Of a DNA stretch of 64,000 nt, positions 34,953-47,260 are shown piece by piece (position 1 is the first letter of the stretch; every line of letters begins with the position of its first letter). The notes under the pieces were generated by a model. That model ran no database searches and was not told where the DNA came from. It saw nothing but the letters and a program-made list of their open reading frames with translations. Where the stretch lies: contig NW_024609836.1 in assembly GCF_016920785.2 (NCBI RefSeq), positions 66,815,596 to 66,879,595 on the forward strand, written 5' to 3'. The stretch comes from Ixodes scapularis. Lineage: Eukaryota > Arthropoda > Arachnida > Ixodida > Ixodidae. The position numbers and the translations under genes were made by a program.

Positions 34953-35327
34953 TGCCACCCGCAGAGCCGAGAAGGCAACGCTCGGTCACGGTCTCCTAGA
35001 AGATTCCCGGTCATTCTCGCAGCAGACGTAACTTTCCTTCTGCTTTGTTATTCTCGAAAGTGCCAGTTCATCCTCGCCCCGAGCGCGCGACGCTCGAACC
35101 TTCTTTGCCGAACTTTCGAGATAGTGACGCAGGGTAGATAAGCGGCTCCCGCGACCTTGTCGAGTCAGTCCCAGTTTCGCTAGCGCTCTGTAGTGCCGCC
35201 GAACCGCCGCCCGCTTTTCTGCTACCTCGACGCTCTTTCGTTATTTATTTTTGGTTGGCACAAGTTCGCCCATTAAATCTTTATTTTCAGTTCACTGTTC
35301 GGCTTTTCGTCACCTTCATTCGTGACA
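34953..35327 (+). repeat. 3' LTR of the gypsy element
   Basis: 375 bp, identical to the 5' LTR by hand comparison apart from one A-to-G difference (about 29611 versus 35062). Confidence 0.95.
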
Positions 35328-35760
35328 ATAGTATCTGCGAGGAGTGATGCAGTACATTCTGGATAACATGATTTTTATTTAACTTTCTAGCGATGCAACG
35401 AGGTAGTTGCAACACTGACTGACAGGTACTTTAAAGCACTCCTCATAATAATAGCAAACATATTCGGGACCTCCAAGTAGTTTGTGCTAAAACAAAATAA
35501 TATCTCTTTTCTAATTAGGATTATTTCGCGGTTTTCATTTATCTGCATAAAACTGGACACAGAACTATCATGCTCGTCGTTGCACATCCGATATTTGTTA
35601 CCCTTCCCATCTTCCTAAATGATCGTCTGTCCTAACATCAGAAACCGGAATTTCTGAACCTAGTGTAGGTTAATGCACAAGTAAAGTATGACGGAAAAAA
35701 TAACGTGGTGAACGAAACAACTGATACTCAACAATAGCCTACTGCATTATGTCCCACCAC

Positions 35761-36252
35761 AGCAACAACGAGAAACAGACGACAGCGACAAGAATCAAAC
35801 CAAAGACTTTAGCGATTTGTAAGCTTTGTATAATACAAAAGACTATTCTCAAACACAAGCATCATGCTCACCAGGGTACTTCGGCAGGCTTGCAGTCACT
35901 CGTGCTTACTCCACGAGCACTGAACGACTAAACGCCTGCCAAAGGTACCATCGCGAGCATGCAGCATGCGTTTGAGACTTGTCGCTGCCTTTGTTTTTGT
36001 TTGTCGTTGTAGTGGGACTCGGGCATAAGTGCAAGACCATCACGTGCATACCCTCGACGCAAAATATCGAGCACACATTTATCGCCCATGCGCATTCTAC
36101 GTGAATGCAAAAATGTTCCAAAAGCCGGGATTCATGATTAAAAACAAATACCTCCGACTTGCGTAGCAATACCAACAATTTATCAGACGTTTCGTCTCCT
36201 ATGCGGGAGACATCATCAGTGCGGCCTGGCATTCTACGTAGGCGGAAATGCA
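35761..36252. other. No gene recognised
   Basis: Spacer between unit B and block B'. The minus-strand frame at 35906-36274 has no recognisable domain. Confidence 0.4.
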
Positions 36253-36480
36253 TCAAGGGATACATCCACAGCACTGCTCATTGCGATTGCTGTATGCCAA
36301 AGAAATAATAGATAAATAAGCAATATGTAAGATCTGCCATTTAGAATAAAAAAGTATTGTAATAAAAAATAAAAAAAAAACAATGGTCATAAAGAACAAT
36401 AGCTCATAGCGTCTGGGCTTATTGTCAAAAACCATAACGGGCATAATCAAAATTAGAACAAAAGGTAAAAACGTCTGCAT
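36253..36480 (-). pseudogene. Diverged signal-peptide exon, copy B'
   Basis: The ATG at 36480 follows the same AGCT context as copy A'. It reads MQTFLPFVLILIMPVMVF and then DNKPRR, still signal-peptide-like. The splice donor seen in A-D (GGTGAGT) is replaced by a TATGAGC-like sequence, so the frame runs on for 75 codons into hydrophobic low-complexity residues. No TATA box is evident at the usual distance. It is probably a decayed member of the family; a changed but expressed short peptide cannot be excluded. Confidence 0.5.
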
Positions 36481-37470
36481 AGCTGGACTATCACAAAAGA
36501 AACTGGTGATAACTCGGAGCATTCTCGGCTTCTACGTTGCTAAAAAAACGTCGATCGCTATTATCAAGCACATAAGTTGTTGCGCGCCGCCTGATGAATT
36601 CGTCGAATCCGTGTTCACATAAAAATGTTTTCCGCCAGATTCTTTTCAAATGTTCGGCTAATAAAGCACATACTATGTTGAGCACGCCTTTTGACGACTG
36701 ACTCAGCCACTACACGTTAATCAGTTTTCTTTTAGGCTCTGCGTTGTTTAATTTTTTTTTTGCCAAATTATTCATGCATCATACTGAAAACAAAAAAAGC
36801 ATGCACCCATACGTGCAATCATCATTATTACAATGCGAAATACTTATACAAAAAATATCGGAAAACTACGTAGTTTTATCAACAGACTACAGAGTTTTAA
36901 GTGGTTCGAGACAACGTCCATTACATTTTACACTTATTACACGCACGAAACACAGAAGAAATATTTTAGAGCTGAGCGCGACGGCCGCTTACATAAGCTG
37001 TTACTACTTAAAGAATTATTAAAACAGGGAGAAGAAAACTGTGCCATTTGTGTACTATCTGACAGGAGAAGTATGGTAGAAAAAAATTGTCCAGACTTTC
37101 GAATACAACTGTGTGTTGTACATTAAGAAAATGGCATATAATGGGTCATAGGGCTCCTATGGCCCATTAAAATCAGGCCGTCGAAACCGCCGGCCTGAAT
37201 TTATGGACTCCGTCCCTATCTCTGCGCTTCTTCTTTCGCCACCCTCAATCCCAGAAAATAAATTTTGTCACTGAAAGCTTTAAAAAACCATTATTTCATG
37301 CACTTCTTCAAGGGACGTCAAGTTATTTCAATAAATGCCATATACCCTGGGAAGAAGTTAACGATAATTAGACGACCCTGTTTATTAGCATTTTGTTTTT
37401 CCTTTTTTTCCTGCAAAAGAAGAAATTGTTGCAACAATAATAACTAAGGTGTAGATGTTAAGGCGTTTAA
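36410..37470. repeat. Diverged duplication block B'
   Basis: Pairs in order with block A' (17040-18160). No other gene is seen in it. Confidence 0.75.
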
Positions 37471-39778
37471 TTTAAGCAGTCGTATTTTTCGCCCACTACG
37501 CGCAAAGAAACAATAGCTATAGCTGTAGCACGGTCGCGCAATGCCGGTGGAACGGTGTCATCACGTACCTGAGGACGGCGTGGTTAATTCTCATAGCAGT
37601 CGTAGTTGGCGTTGTGGATGCCACGGACGGCCGCCACCAGAGCTCGGTGATCGGTGAAGTAAGTGTGGAAGCGCGGTGAAAGTTTCTAAAACCATCCGAC
37701 ATTACGAGAAGCAACTGGAGTGGACCGAAGTGGGATTTCGCTAAACGCGAGTAAAGTTTGAAAACAAGTCGTTCAAGCACACGACACGGGAAGGCTCCCC
37801 TTTCGTTGCGTAATTACGGGCGGGCGCCGGGAAAAGCTGACTTCCCTGGCCTCGCGCCAAGAGCGGAAAGAAGGGTTTTTCCGTAGCGGCATCGACAGGA
37901 GACGAGGTCGAAATCTCTGCAGTGTGGCTCGTAAAGCAATCGCTTTAAAAAAGAAATCGAATGTGTGTGCGCGCGTGCGTGCGTGCGTGTGTGTGTCTCT
38001 CTGTCTGTCTGTGTGTGTGTGTGTTTTCTTCAAATGTCGGTGCATTTCGGTGATATGTTTCGGGCGGACGCTGAACACGAGAATTGTCTGTGGAAACAAT
38101 CTCATTAAAGTTGAATAAAAAGTGAGTTCTGATCAAATTCAGTCCTGACTGATGGAAGAAGTTTAAGAATTTGTGATTTGCCACCTTATTTTTTTTTTTT
38201 TTACTTTTTACGTTACTAGATGTTTATCGTTTTTTTTAAAACAGATTTTGTATTTTTGATTTTGACAAATTATGACAGGGTGTCCCCGAAAAAAAATTTA
38301 CCGTTTTTTTTCAGCGCAAAAATAAATTACGCATCGGCGAACGCTCATTCTCCATCCGAAGGTAGCACTAAAGGTTCGTACCAGGTTCCAAATTTTCAGC
38401 GCGAACCGGTATTTCATTGGAAAGATTTTAATTATTCTCTGAAAATATCAATGGAAAAATGGTGGCCGACAGATGATTCGAATACATTTTACTATATTGT
38501 GCCACAACCCGAAAACGGACTGACTCGAGACCTGTCATCGCCTGTCCCACTTGGGGAGCGTCCCTTGGGCGCGTGCATTAGGTGACATTCCCATGCATGC
38601 GAAATGTATTTCTGTGTATTTGTCGCATCACGTAGTTAGTTGCAAGGTAAAAAAATAAAGATATATTATGCAAAGCTTGGCTATGAAACAACTACATAAT
38701 AGGGTTAATGGCTTGCTCCTTTTAGATGGCGTCGACTTCCATGTTACGAATAGCGTCAACTCACTTAATAATAATATTATAAGTCCTAACGGTATTTTCT
38801 TGGTTTTTTTTAAATCTCTTTACTGGCGCAGAACATGTCGTTATTTCGTTGACAGAGAGATAAACTACTATTTGAGATCAAGCAAGAGAAATGCAGTTTT
38901 CTTAAGAAACAAGGGATTGCTAACGATCACGTATACTGTACGAGTCCAATGGCCCTAAGAAGGGACTGTAACAATCAGTTTGCTCACGCATTGAGTTATG
39001 ATTTACTAGAGGTGCCCATAGGTGGTGCTTTTGTTCTGTAAAAAGTTTTTAAGAAAAAGCATACCTGAGCAAAAAGTGAATAAATAAATAAATGATTATT
39101 CTTTATGTAAGGCACCCCCCCCCCCCCCCTGCTAACAACAGGAGTCTGGCTGCTACCACAGCCGACAGATGGCGGAACTGGCCTACAAACAGTTCCCTCG
39201 TATGTAGCTGAAAGTTATAGCCGAAATAACCTGCCAAACTATGTTCCACATTTGCTTCGTGTCCGTGTAATTTGGTAAAAAGTCATGCAGGCCAACGAGC
39301 GCCGGTTTTGACTTATCGAGCTTGTCCGCTCTCGTTAAGGCTGCCGCTTCCGCCTGTCAGACTCATGTAATTAGCGGACGGATGCCTTACGCCGCTGAAA
39401 AGCGTCCAAATTGTTAACTTTTTACTGGGGCAAGTTTGTCCTTTGAAATTTTGATAGAAAAAATGTGCACATCTTCTGCACTGCCTAGTAGACTATTTTA
39501 AGATGCAGTGTAATTCTTTGGCTTGTGTTACGCTGTCTATGACCGGAAGTGATGTGACATTATTACGTCCCTTTATGGGAAGTTGTTACTTGGTCGTGTA
39601 ACATACTGACTTGTCGACTTAAAGACCGACGACCAGTTCGCGCTTTCCACTTTTCCCCCGCTTCCTCCTCTCCCCTCTTCTACCCGGTCCACCATTGCCT
39701 GTTTCCTCCTCCCCCATGGTGAGGAGGATCTTCTGCCTTGCAGAATCTCGAGTATGGTCGTCGTCCTTTAATGTATAT
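37471..39778. other. No gene recognised; microsatellite and C run
   Basis: Holds a GT-rich microsatellite with TCTG units (37961-38029) and a C15 run near 39115-39129. Short frames (38220-38585, 38668-38958) lack motifs. A pyrimidine-rich segment near 39640-39740 resembles the one at 830-910 beside the second Penelope fragment. Confidence 0.45.
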
Positions 39779-40150
39779 TGTCATGAATAACAAGTGACGA
39801 GGTGCATAAAAACTGGAGAAACTAAACGTTTAATGCTGCGAACTTCTGCTCAAAACAAAAAAAGAAGGCTAGCGTCCCAGGCGCCGATGTTGGCGAAAGG
39901 CAAGATCGAGCACTAGGGCGAGACTGACTCCGGCTCGCCACGCGGAGCCCTTAATGCACACGTGTTGGCTAATGGAACAATGGGTGCAAAAGTTCGGCGT
40001 GTAGAACATTCTAACCTCAAGACACCACGGGGTTTGCGATTTCACCAGGACGCGACAATTACAGAAGTAACAGAAAGGTGCCTCCGCAACAAGGCATCGA
40101 ACCTCGGCTCTTTGCGTGGAAGCCAAGCACGAGAGCCGCCCGTCCAAGAA
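39779..40150 (-). mobile_element. Older gypsy LTR, distal part
   Basis: On the minus strand this ends in GTTATTCATGACA, like the LTR end of the intact element, and has an equivalent AGCATTAAACGTTTAGTTT stretch. It continues the LTR that begins on the other side of the LINE at 45049-45067. Together the two parts give about 400 bp, close to the 375 bp of the intact LTR. Confidence 0.7.
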
Positions 40151-40246
40151 TGCGCTGCTTTTTTTTTTTTTTTTTTTTTTGAACACAAGTGCAGCACGGA
40201 ATGCGATGTCAGAATAAACACACATCTCCCAGGCGCTTGTGGGCCA

Positions 40247-43200
40247 CTAAAAGCCTTTCATATTTTTGATTGCATCAAACAGATCTGCCCAGTCGGGCGC
40301 AGCGTCTGCAGTCCGACAGTACACAGATTGTACTTGGGTGACAACATCAATAAAGTGCCTATACACAGGTTTAATATGAGGGTCTGCATGCCGGAATTCC
40401 ATGCGAGTTTTCCAGATGCTAAATAAACCGAGCACCATGAACATATCATAAGGAACCGCTTTGCACGCATCGACTGGTAGAAATCGAACCGTTTCTCTCG
40501 TGATACATAGGTCTTTTTTCAATGTTCTTTGGAGAACATCCCAAAAAAATAGTGCGTCCCAACAATCAATGAAGACATGCTCAATAGTCTCGGGTTTTTT
40601 GCACAGCAAGCAATCGACAGACAATGGTACGAAAATTGCTTTTTCCTGGAGCCAAGGCCTAACAGGCAATGTTTCACTATTTAGTTTAAAAAGAATGACT
40701 TACCGACAGGCGGGATACACATTTTCTTTACACGGCAAAGAACATCTTGTCCAGGACACTGATTGTAAAGGGAACGGTACATGGGTGCGGGGAAAAGTAA
40801 CTCAACCAGGTCGCGGGCTAGCCTCTTTATCGTGACAGTGCCCAGGTAGTCCATCGAAAAACGGGCTTGTAGAAACAATGTGGCTTCCTTGACCTCCTTC
40901 AGAAACCCAAAGAGACATCGGGGCTCTGTGCAGTCACTTGTGACCAAGACACTGGTGAGGGAGTTTGCTAGTTTCATCTGGACTGTGGCACGGAGAAATC
41001 GGTGATCCTGGTCACTTAGAAACATAAAACGCGATACAAGTTGCCTCACAAAAAGATGCGTGAGCCCGAGCCCCCCAAACTTGACACGTCGAAAAAGGTT
41101 GTCTCTCCTCATTCTTTCCCAGCACGATTTCCAGACGAAAGTCGCAGAAACCCTGTGAAATTTTTGAATGTTCGTTCTCCCGCATGCATGCACTTGCAGC
41201 AAATACCATAGTTTCGCTGCCAGAAAGACATTACAAACAGTGGCTCGTACAAATATTGAAAGGTCACGATTGGCCCAGGAATTCGTTTTTGCCCTTAAGT
41301 CTTTCGTCACCTCATTACAGTATGGTGTGCTAACCCTGTAATACTGCAAAGAGACTCCTAAATAAGTACATGGTGTATTACTCCAGCTAAAACCTGCAAA
41401 TGAAAGAGGCCTCGAGGCCCAACTGCAATGCCAGAACCCGCAGCTTTTTTCCCAGTTTACAGCAGCGCCAGTCACTTCACAGTACATTTTTGTAAGCTGT
41501 AGAGCGTTGGTTACACTTTTCTTGTCCGTGCAAAAAACCGCAACGTCGTCAGCATGCGCCGAAATTTTGATTTCTGCCGTGTTTAAAGTGTAACCTTGGA
41601 TATTTTTATTGGCTAGCACTTTTTAGCAGTAAGGCTCTAAATATAAACAGAACAATAGCGGTGACAAGGGACACCCTTGTCGCACTGATGCTACCACCGG
41701 TATACTTTTAGATAAGTTGTTATTAACCACAAGCCTAGTAGCACATCCTTTGTATGCCATTATTACACCGTTTAAAATAACATTAACATGCGATAAAATC
41801 CTCTCAAGGACGTCGTGTCGTACTCGATCAAAGGCTTTCTCGAAGTCGAGCTGAATCATAGCCACTTGACCGTTCTCCTCTGAAGTTTCTAATACGCTTC
41901 TCGCTACGTGTATGTTTCTTTGTATTGAGCGTCCTTTAATGCCGCAACTTTGATGCTCACCGATGAGACTACTAATAACACTTTGAAGTCTACGTGTGAG
42001 GACTTTCGCAAAAATTTTATAGTCAATGTTTGTTAACGTGATCGGTCCGTAGCCTGTGACACTGCGTCTTTTAACCGGGTCGTCTGACTTCGGAATTAAA
42101 ATGGTGTGAGCATCAGCAAATGACCGCGGCAGTTGCTGTTTTTTATACAACTCATGAAAAATGAAAAGCAGACAAGGACAGATATCTTTCTTGAACATTT
42201 GGTAGAACTCGGCGTAAATGCCATCAGGACCAGGTGTTTTCTTCCTTACTAAGGAGTTAATTGCTTGCTCGACCTCCCCCACAGTTATATCTCCTTCGAG
42301 CCATATCTTTACATCTTCGTCTAGTTGAGGCATTAGCAATAAAAAATCATTTAGTTTAGAAAATCCTTTAGGCGTTGGCCTTTTCCCAAAGAGATGCTCA
42401 TAGTATTCAACAAAAGCACCCTCAATCCTATTTTTATCACTGCTTGTTGCGCCCTTATAGTCTATATCATAAATTTCTTTGGTCAAAGCATACCTTTTTT
42501 CGTCAGCCAAAGCTCGCTTGGTAGGCTGCTCTCCCAAAAAAAACTTTTCTGAACGGAAGCGTACAACCGCCCCGCTATACCTGTCCCGATAGATTTTGTC
42601 TAGTTCCGTCTTGATATACTGTATATCCTCAAAGCACGCACCCGGGTTTTCACTCTCTACTTTATAGAAGTATTTCAAATCCTTTTGCAGTTGCGTTTCG
42701 CGGGCTCAAAGCTGAAACTGAATGTTGCTTGATCTTTCAATCGTGGCCAATTTAACCTCCTCCTTGAAGACTTCCCATGCCTCACTTCGACCTTTGTCTC
42801 TTTCGTGCAGACTACTTAGAAGCTCGGTTACGGTGGCAACAAACTGTTCATCTTTTAGCAATTCTCTGTTCATTTTCCAGAACCTCAAGTTGAACTTCGA
42901 ATTTGTCTTTTCCTTCTTTCCAATTTTAACAGTTACAAGACAGTGATCAGTGAAAAAAAACTGGTTGCACACGGTAGCCATGTACTTGCTGTATAATGTC
43001 GACTGATGCATAGATGCGATCTAATCGAGAATATGACGAAGCTTGAAAGTGTGTATATCGCAAATCCTTCCTTGCCGCTTGCAAGGGGCCTACATCTTCG
43101 AGACCACAGGTGTCAGTAATATCTTTCAAAACACTTACACTGCTATCACTATATCTCGTCCGCGAGGATTTATCGCGTTCGTCGCAAACGCAGTTGAAAT

Positions 43201-43626
43201 CGCCTAATACAACCAGAACTTTATCGCATTCCACGTAACTGCGCAAGAATTGGAAAAACTGCTCTCTTTGTCTTTCGTTGTTCGGAGCATATACACAAAT
43301 CACACGCCACTGTACGCCCGACAACGTGAAGTCACAAGAAATGAAACGACCTTGCTCATCAGACACCACCTGCAAATGTTCAAGGTTTACGGACGTCTTG
43401 AAAAAAGAAAACATTCAGCCGAGAATCCCACGGCACGACTCACACACGCTTCATAGCGAAAAAGAAAAGGCCTCAAAGCGCTAGCAATGTCATTGTCTTC
43501 AGCTATTTTCGTCTCTTGTATTGCGAGGAAATCCGGCTGCTCATCACATAGCAGACGTTGCAATTGATAGTGCTTCTTTCTCGAGTTCAACCCCCGAACA
43601 TTCAAGGTGGCGAAACTGATAGCCAT
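40247..43626 (-). pseudogene. LINE ORF2: endonuclease, reverse transcriptase, zinc-binding domain (broken)
   Basis: Begins ATLNVRGLN...FLAIQETK, the AP-type endonuclease start, with VVLGDFNCVCD and SRLDRIYAS further on. Reverse transcriptase follows: KKTPGPDGI, MIQLDFEKAFDRV (motif A), RQGCPLSPLLF (motif B) and AHADDVAVF (motif C). The end is a zinc-binding domain, TLPVRPWL ... CLLCKKPETIEHVFIDC, as in L1/Tx1-type elements. Defects: frame changes near 43400, 42955 and 40690, all in T or A runs, a TGA at 42706-42708 and a TAA at 41623-41625. Endonuclease nicking and target-primed reverse transcription are the family functions. Confidence 0.9.
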
Positions 43627-43772
43627 TTTGATTTCATCGCAATACGGACCCCATCATCACCGGCAACCAATATTATACACCATAGAGATTATACCTACAA
43701 AACTGAAAATCCTCAACCGGCTTACTTGCTTGCCTTCATAGACACGACACAGGAGTTGCAGCCGCCTACAGT

Positions 43773-44994
43773 TTACCGTCCCTCCTTCGGGGCTTGATCG
43801 TCCGTCGGCGTTCGTGACAGTGCCCGGTATCGGCCCCTCTTGGCCATCACCGCCTGCCACCGTTCATGCATTCTCCCCTGAAGCGTCGTCGGTTCTCCGT
43901 CGTCCTGGGTTGGCCGCTGCTCCAGAGGTCTCTTGGAAGAGCCTTCCAGGGCTTCCATGTCGTCGGCCGAGTCATGCTGGTCATCTTCGGTTGCCTCGGA
44001 TGTTGGGCGGGCGTCTTGGTCCCCTCGCTCAGGTTTCCTGAGGCGGCCGCCGACCAGCTTGCTCATCGCCCGATGGGCCAGCAGCGTCAACCTCAGTCGT
44101 TGTAGGCTGTTCCGCGGATGGCTTCGCAGGGAGGGGGGCAGGGGCGGCTGCAGTGGCGTTGGCCCGTCCCTGGGGTTCGAGATTCCCGGGGGTCCCACCC
44201 GCAGCCTCTTCGGCCTCCGCCTCGTTCATCAGAAGGTCGGCCTTCTCGTCCTCCATCGCGGCATTCACCACGTCAGCGTATGTCTTCATGCACTCCTGCC
44301 TGGTGTGCCCGTAGCGTCGGCAGCCTTCGCACCGGGGAACACGACACTCCTAACGAATATGACCGGTCCTTCGGCACCGCAAACAGAGCGGCGCCCTTCC
44401 TGGGGCGATGACCAGCGCAGTGCATCCAGACAGTCGGAGTTGATGCGGTAGCTGTTCGGTGGTGACGCCGTCCTTTAGCGTTAACCTCGCCGTCCTCGTG
44501 GTCAACTGCACTCCTTCAAACCCGTTGAGACGCCACGTCTCTATTGCTATCTCCTCGACCTTGCCATACGGCTCCAGGGCTTTCTTCACGTTGTCGTCGG
44601 GTATATAAAAGGGTATCCAGTGCAACTTGAGCCGCACTTCCGCCTTGTCCGGATCAATAACAAGGCACCGCCTGCCCTTGACCTCGAAAGCCTGAGCATC
44701 CACCAACCTTTGTTTGGCCGAGGGTGACTTGAGGGTGACCATCCACACGTGGTTCATTTGGTACGAACCACATGCTGCGATGTCTCCGAGGGCTCCGGCA
44801 TGTTCCAGTCCGTCCTTGAAGTCCTCGATACGGTAGGGCTGTGCGCCGATGTCGGCATGACGAAAAACGGAATTCAGGGCATATACGCCTGTCGGCAGCG
44901 TAGGCAAGATGATACGATAAGCAGCCTCGTCCCTTCGTTCAGCAGTGATACCACGGCTATCAGTAGCCGTTGAAGCCGCTCTTACGGAGCTCAT
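43773..44994 (-). pseudogene. LINE ORF1: RNA-binding protein with CCHC knuckles (broken)
   Basis: From the ATG at 44994 the frame encodes an N-terminal nucleic-acid-binding region and then CLRCRRTGHIR, a stop (44350-44352) and ECRVPRCEGCRRYGHTRQEC, i.e. two adjacent CCHC knuckles split by a single TAG. A second defect near 44050 shifts the frame, and the basic tail (RWQAVMAKRGRYRAL) continues to 43773. ORF1 proteins of this type coat the element RNA. It lies upstream of ORF2 with about 150 bp between them. Confidence 0.85.
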
Positions 44995-45048
44995 GACGAG
45001 GCGTCCTTCAACTTCAAAAGCTGAAAGACGAATCCTGGGTGCGCTGCT

Positions 45049-45495
45049 ACTTGGCCAGGTGCGGCCTTACTCCTTTAAAAAGTGCATCGCCCGATGCAGC
45101 ACGAAACAAAACAAAGCAAATAAATGAACGGTAAACTAACGAGTCATTTGGAACTGATAAAGGCCACACTCCTATCGAGCGTAGAATTGCTTGAGTCGAA
45201 CGACGTGAACCACCTCGGTTCGCGGTCGGCGTCAAGATGATGCGTGCGTTTCGTCGGGCACCACCTCGTACTTGAGATCTCCCAGGAGTCGAAGAGCCTT
45301 GTGTGGTCCAAAGAAGCACTATAAAAGCCTCTCGCTCAGACCGCGGAGTCGTATCGGTGTCCACACTTACACCCGGTCTCCGGGCTGGAAGTGAACGTCT
45401 AGATGACGAGGGCTGTAGCGGCCAGCGTCGAAGCGTTGCTGGTCTTCGATCCGGACTCGGCCGACCTGGCGGGCTTCTGCTCGTTATATATATAT
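45049..45495 (-). mobile_element. Older gypsy remnant: integrase C-terminus, polypurine tract, LTR start
   Basis: On the minus strand the sequence reads, with frame breaks, like the end of gypsy pol: FDAGRY, FQPGDRV, GLSER and EVVHVVRLKQFYAR (near 45185-45220). It is followed by CATCGGGCGATGCACTTTTT and an AAAGGAGTAA polypurine tract (about 45070-45080), as in the intact copy. The LTR starts there and is interrupted by the LINE. The upstream edge is cut at a TA repeat beside unit C (about 45490). Confidence 0.75.
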
Positions 45496-46042
45496 ATACT
45501 CTTTTTGGTGCGCTCCTTCAGGGCAGAGTGTCGCGAACTCCTAGAACGGTCACGTAACCGCGATTACTTTTTCCAGCGGCGCTGAGTGCCTCGGGCGGCT
45601 GATCGGCTTTATTATAAACACTATGAAACAGATAATATTAAAATGATATCCACCGCGTATTGTGACCCAAAAATATCTTTGCACAAAGATAAGCGAACAG
45701 CTTAAAACATGCTATTTGTCGTTTTCTTTTTTTTTTTTCGCTTGATTTTATTATGTGCCTGGATTATGAGTTGGATGTGGCTCCAAATTTTGTGGGTACG
45801 GTTCGGATATGGATGCAAAGTCTGCGGATGCCCGATCGGAAGCAGATAATCAAACTTATCTGCAAAAGGATCTAGAAATGGCGACCCGAACGCTCTTCTG
45901 AACCATGTTATTTTTTTAGCGCGAGATACCCAAACTTTTTACGATGACGACTGATATTTTGATACCGAATCGGTTTAATTGTGCCCAGTTATTTGTGAAT
46001 TCTCAATAAACAGAGTACGGGCTATACTCGACAGGAACGCTG

Positions 46043-46217
46043 TCAAGGACGAACAACAATCTGTTTTATCACGAGGAAGCTCACGCCGTTTTCCCCCACT
46101 AGGTGTACATGGGTAAATACAAGATTCGCACGAAGAACATGCACATGTGCACTACATCGACAGCAGTGCCAACGCTGAGGCGTGACGTCACAGCCGAGCG
46201 TTTGTTGTATATGATGT
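46043..46217 (-). pseudogene. Broken candidate second exon, copy C
   Basis: Homologous to the cysteine-rich frames of copies A and B. The acceptor-like site is shifted by two bases (CTTCAAAG before 46217) and a 13-bp deletion follows the CCRC motif, so the frame cannot continue as in A and B. Confidence 0.5.
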
Positions 46218-46563
46218 CTTTGAAGAAAAAAAAACACGGCGCAAAGTTGGATTTTTTATTCTCTGTGCTTCTTCGTTCTCTCGCTTGCAGGGGACGCAGA
46301 AATACCCGTGAATCAGTGTTCACCAAGTTCAATCAACGCAGAGACTCTCGCATTCAGCCTTGGACGCGTGAGCGTTTTTTGTATTGCACATGTTTCTGTC
46401 ATGCATTAGTATGCATCCTTCTCCATCAAAGTGCCAGTAGCTACGTGCAGGATAACCGCATCCCATCTTTCCCCAATAAAGAGAGCAGCGCTGGTCTCTT
46501 TTCCCTGGAACATAAACGTATCAGGAGCGTAAGTTCACCCGCAAAACCTGCGCAGGGGAGGCG

Positions 46564-46708
46564 GTGACGTCCGAACGCAGGGCTCCGATTGGCGCTCTGA
46601 TTGGATGGACAGTGGCTACAGACCTCGAGGCAGCTGTAGCGTCATGGTATACCCACTCTCTTTATCTTTTTAATCGGAGCCAATCGGAGCTCGGCGTTCG
46701 GACGTCAC
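46564..46708. mobile_element. Inverted-repeat MITE, copy in unit C
   Basis: GTGACGTC end with GGCTCCGATTGG, mirrored by CCAATCGGAGC and GGACGTCAC. Same position in the unit as in A and B. Confidence 0.65.
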
Positions 46709-47246
46709 CGCAACCGCCCAAAAAAAAAAAAAAACAGACGAACTTGCGCTTCCCATGAACTCTGCTACACTCTACAAGACCGGCCGCAGCCGACCCATGC
46801 GATACGTTGAAGCCCACCAAGCGAAACCAAAAATGTACCGTCATGGCGCTTTTCATCTTTGTGCGTTTTCTGCATCAAATTAGCCGCTAAACACCTTCAC
46901 GCACATCGACTGCATCGGCATTCGGCGCTTCGTCCTTTGCGTGATTGCTTTAGCCGGCGATGGCAAACATGGAAAGACGACGACCCCCATGACAGTACAA
47001 TTTCTGGCTCCGATCGGTTGACTCCATCCGCTCGTATAGACCTTTGCATCGCTTGTCATTCGGGTGAATAGTGCTGAGTAACTGAGATGTGGAACCATGC
47101 GCAGGGTCTGGTAAACCACATTGCAAAGCAACCGCGCACGCTCACAAGGCTTTCCCCAGCCCAGCAAACAAAGATGGCAGCGCTCAGAAGGCGACTTTCG
47201 CAAAGATCTATGCAGTCGGCTACGATCGGACATGGCTAAAAAACGC

Positions 47247-47260
47247 AGTATATAGAGTTG
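47247..47260 (+). promoter_or_regulatory. Conserved plus-strand TATA-like word
   Basis: AGTATATAGAGTTG occurs here and, identical, in unit D (54703-54716). It is altered in A (AGTATCTAGAGTTG) and lost in B. About 100 bp downstream, all four units have a short ATGGTGGCGAC start that closes after about a dozen codons in A, B and C. It may be a promoter facing away from the peptide gene, but this is speculative. Confidence 0.3.

Larger units (their letters stand above)
29502..35327 (+). mobile_element. Nearly intact Ty3/gypsy LTR retrotransposon
   Basis: A complete element: 5' LTR, gag, pol in the order protease, reverse transcriptase, RNase H, integrase, then polypurine tract and 3' LTR. It is flanked by the 4-bp duplication ATAG (29498-29501 and 35328-35331). 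By hand comparison the two 375-bp LTRs differ at one position, so the insertion is recent. Only about 100 bp separate the end of pol from the 3' LTR, so there is no env. One in-frame stop in pol (32170-32172) is the only coding defect that I see. Confidence 0.95.
25440..35760. repeat. Segmental duplication unit B
   Basis: This carries the same block order as unit A, with the signal-peptide exon offset by 19236 bp. It extends through the region shared with D (28000-29500), is split by the gypsy element at 29502-35327, and resumes at 35328 with the block also seen at 11870 and 59460. Its last part (35660-35760) matches a piece of the decayed LINE in unit D (61105-61205). A-rich runs and short frames at 28200-29000 are shared with D and are not coding. 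Confidence 0.85.
40160..45039 (-). mobile_element. Full-length L1/Tx1-type LINE inserted in a gypsy LTR
   Basis: A 4.88-kb non-LTR retrotransposon with ORF1, ORF2, a short 3' UTR and a poly(A) tail (T22 at 40159-40180 on the plus strand). The 9-bp duplication TGCGCTGCT flanks it at 40151-40159 and 45040-45048. It interrupts the LTR of an older gypsy copy. Both ORFs carry stops or frameshifts, but the element keeps its full length. Confidence 0.9.

Noticed and set aside
29502..35327. Endogenous retrovirus with envelope
   Set aside because: Only about 100 bp lie between the pol stop and the 3' LTR, and no envelope-like frame exists.
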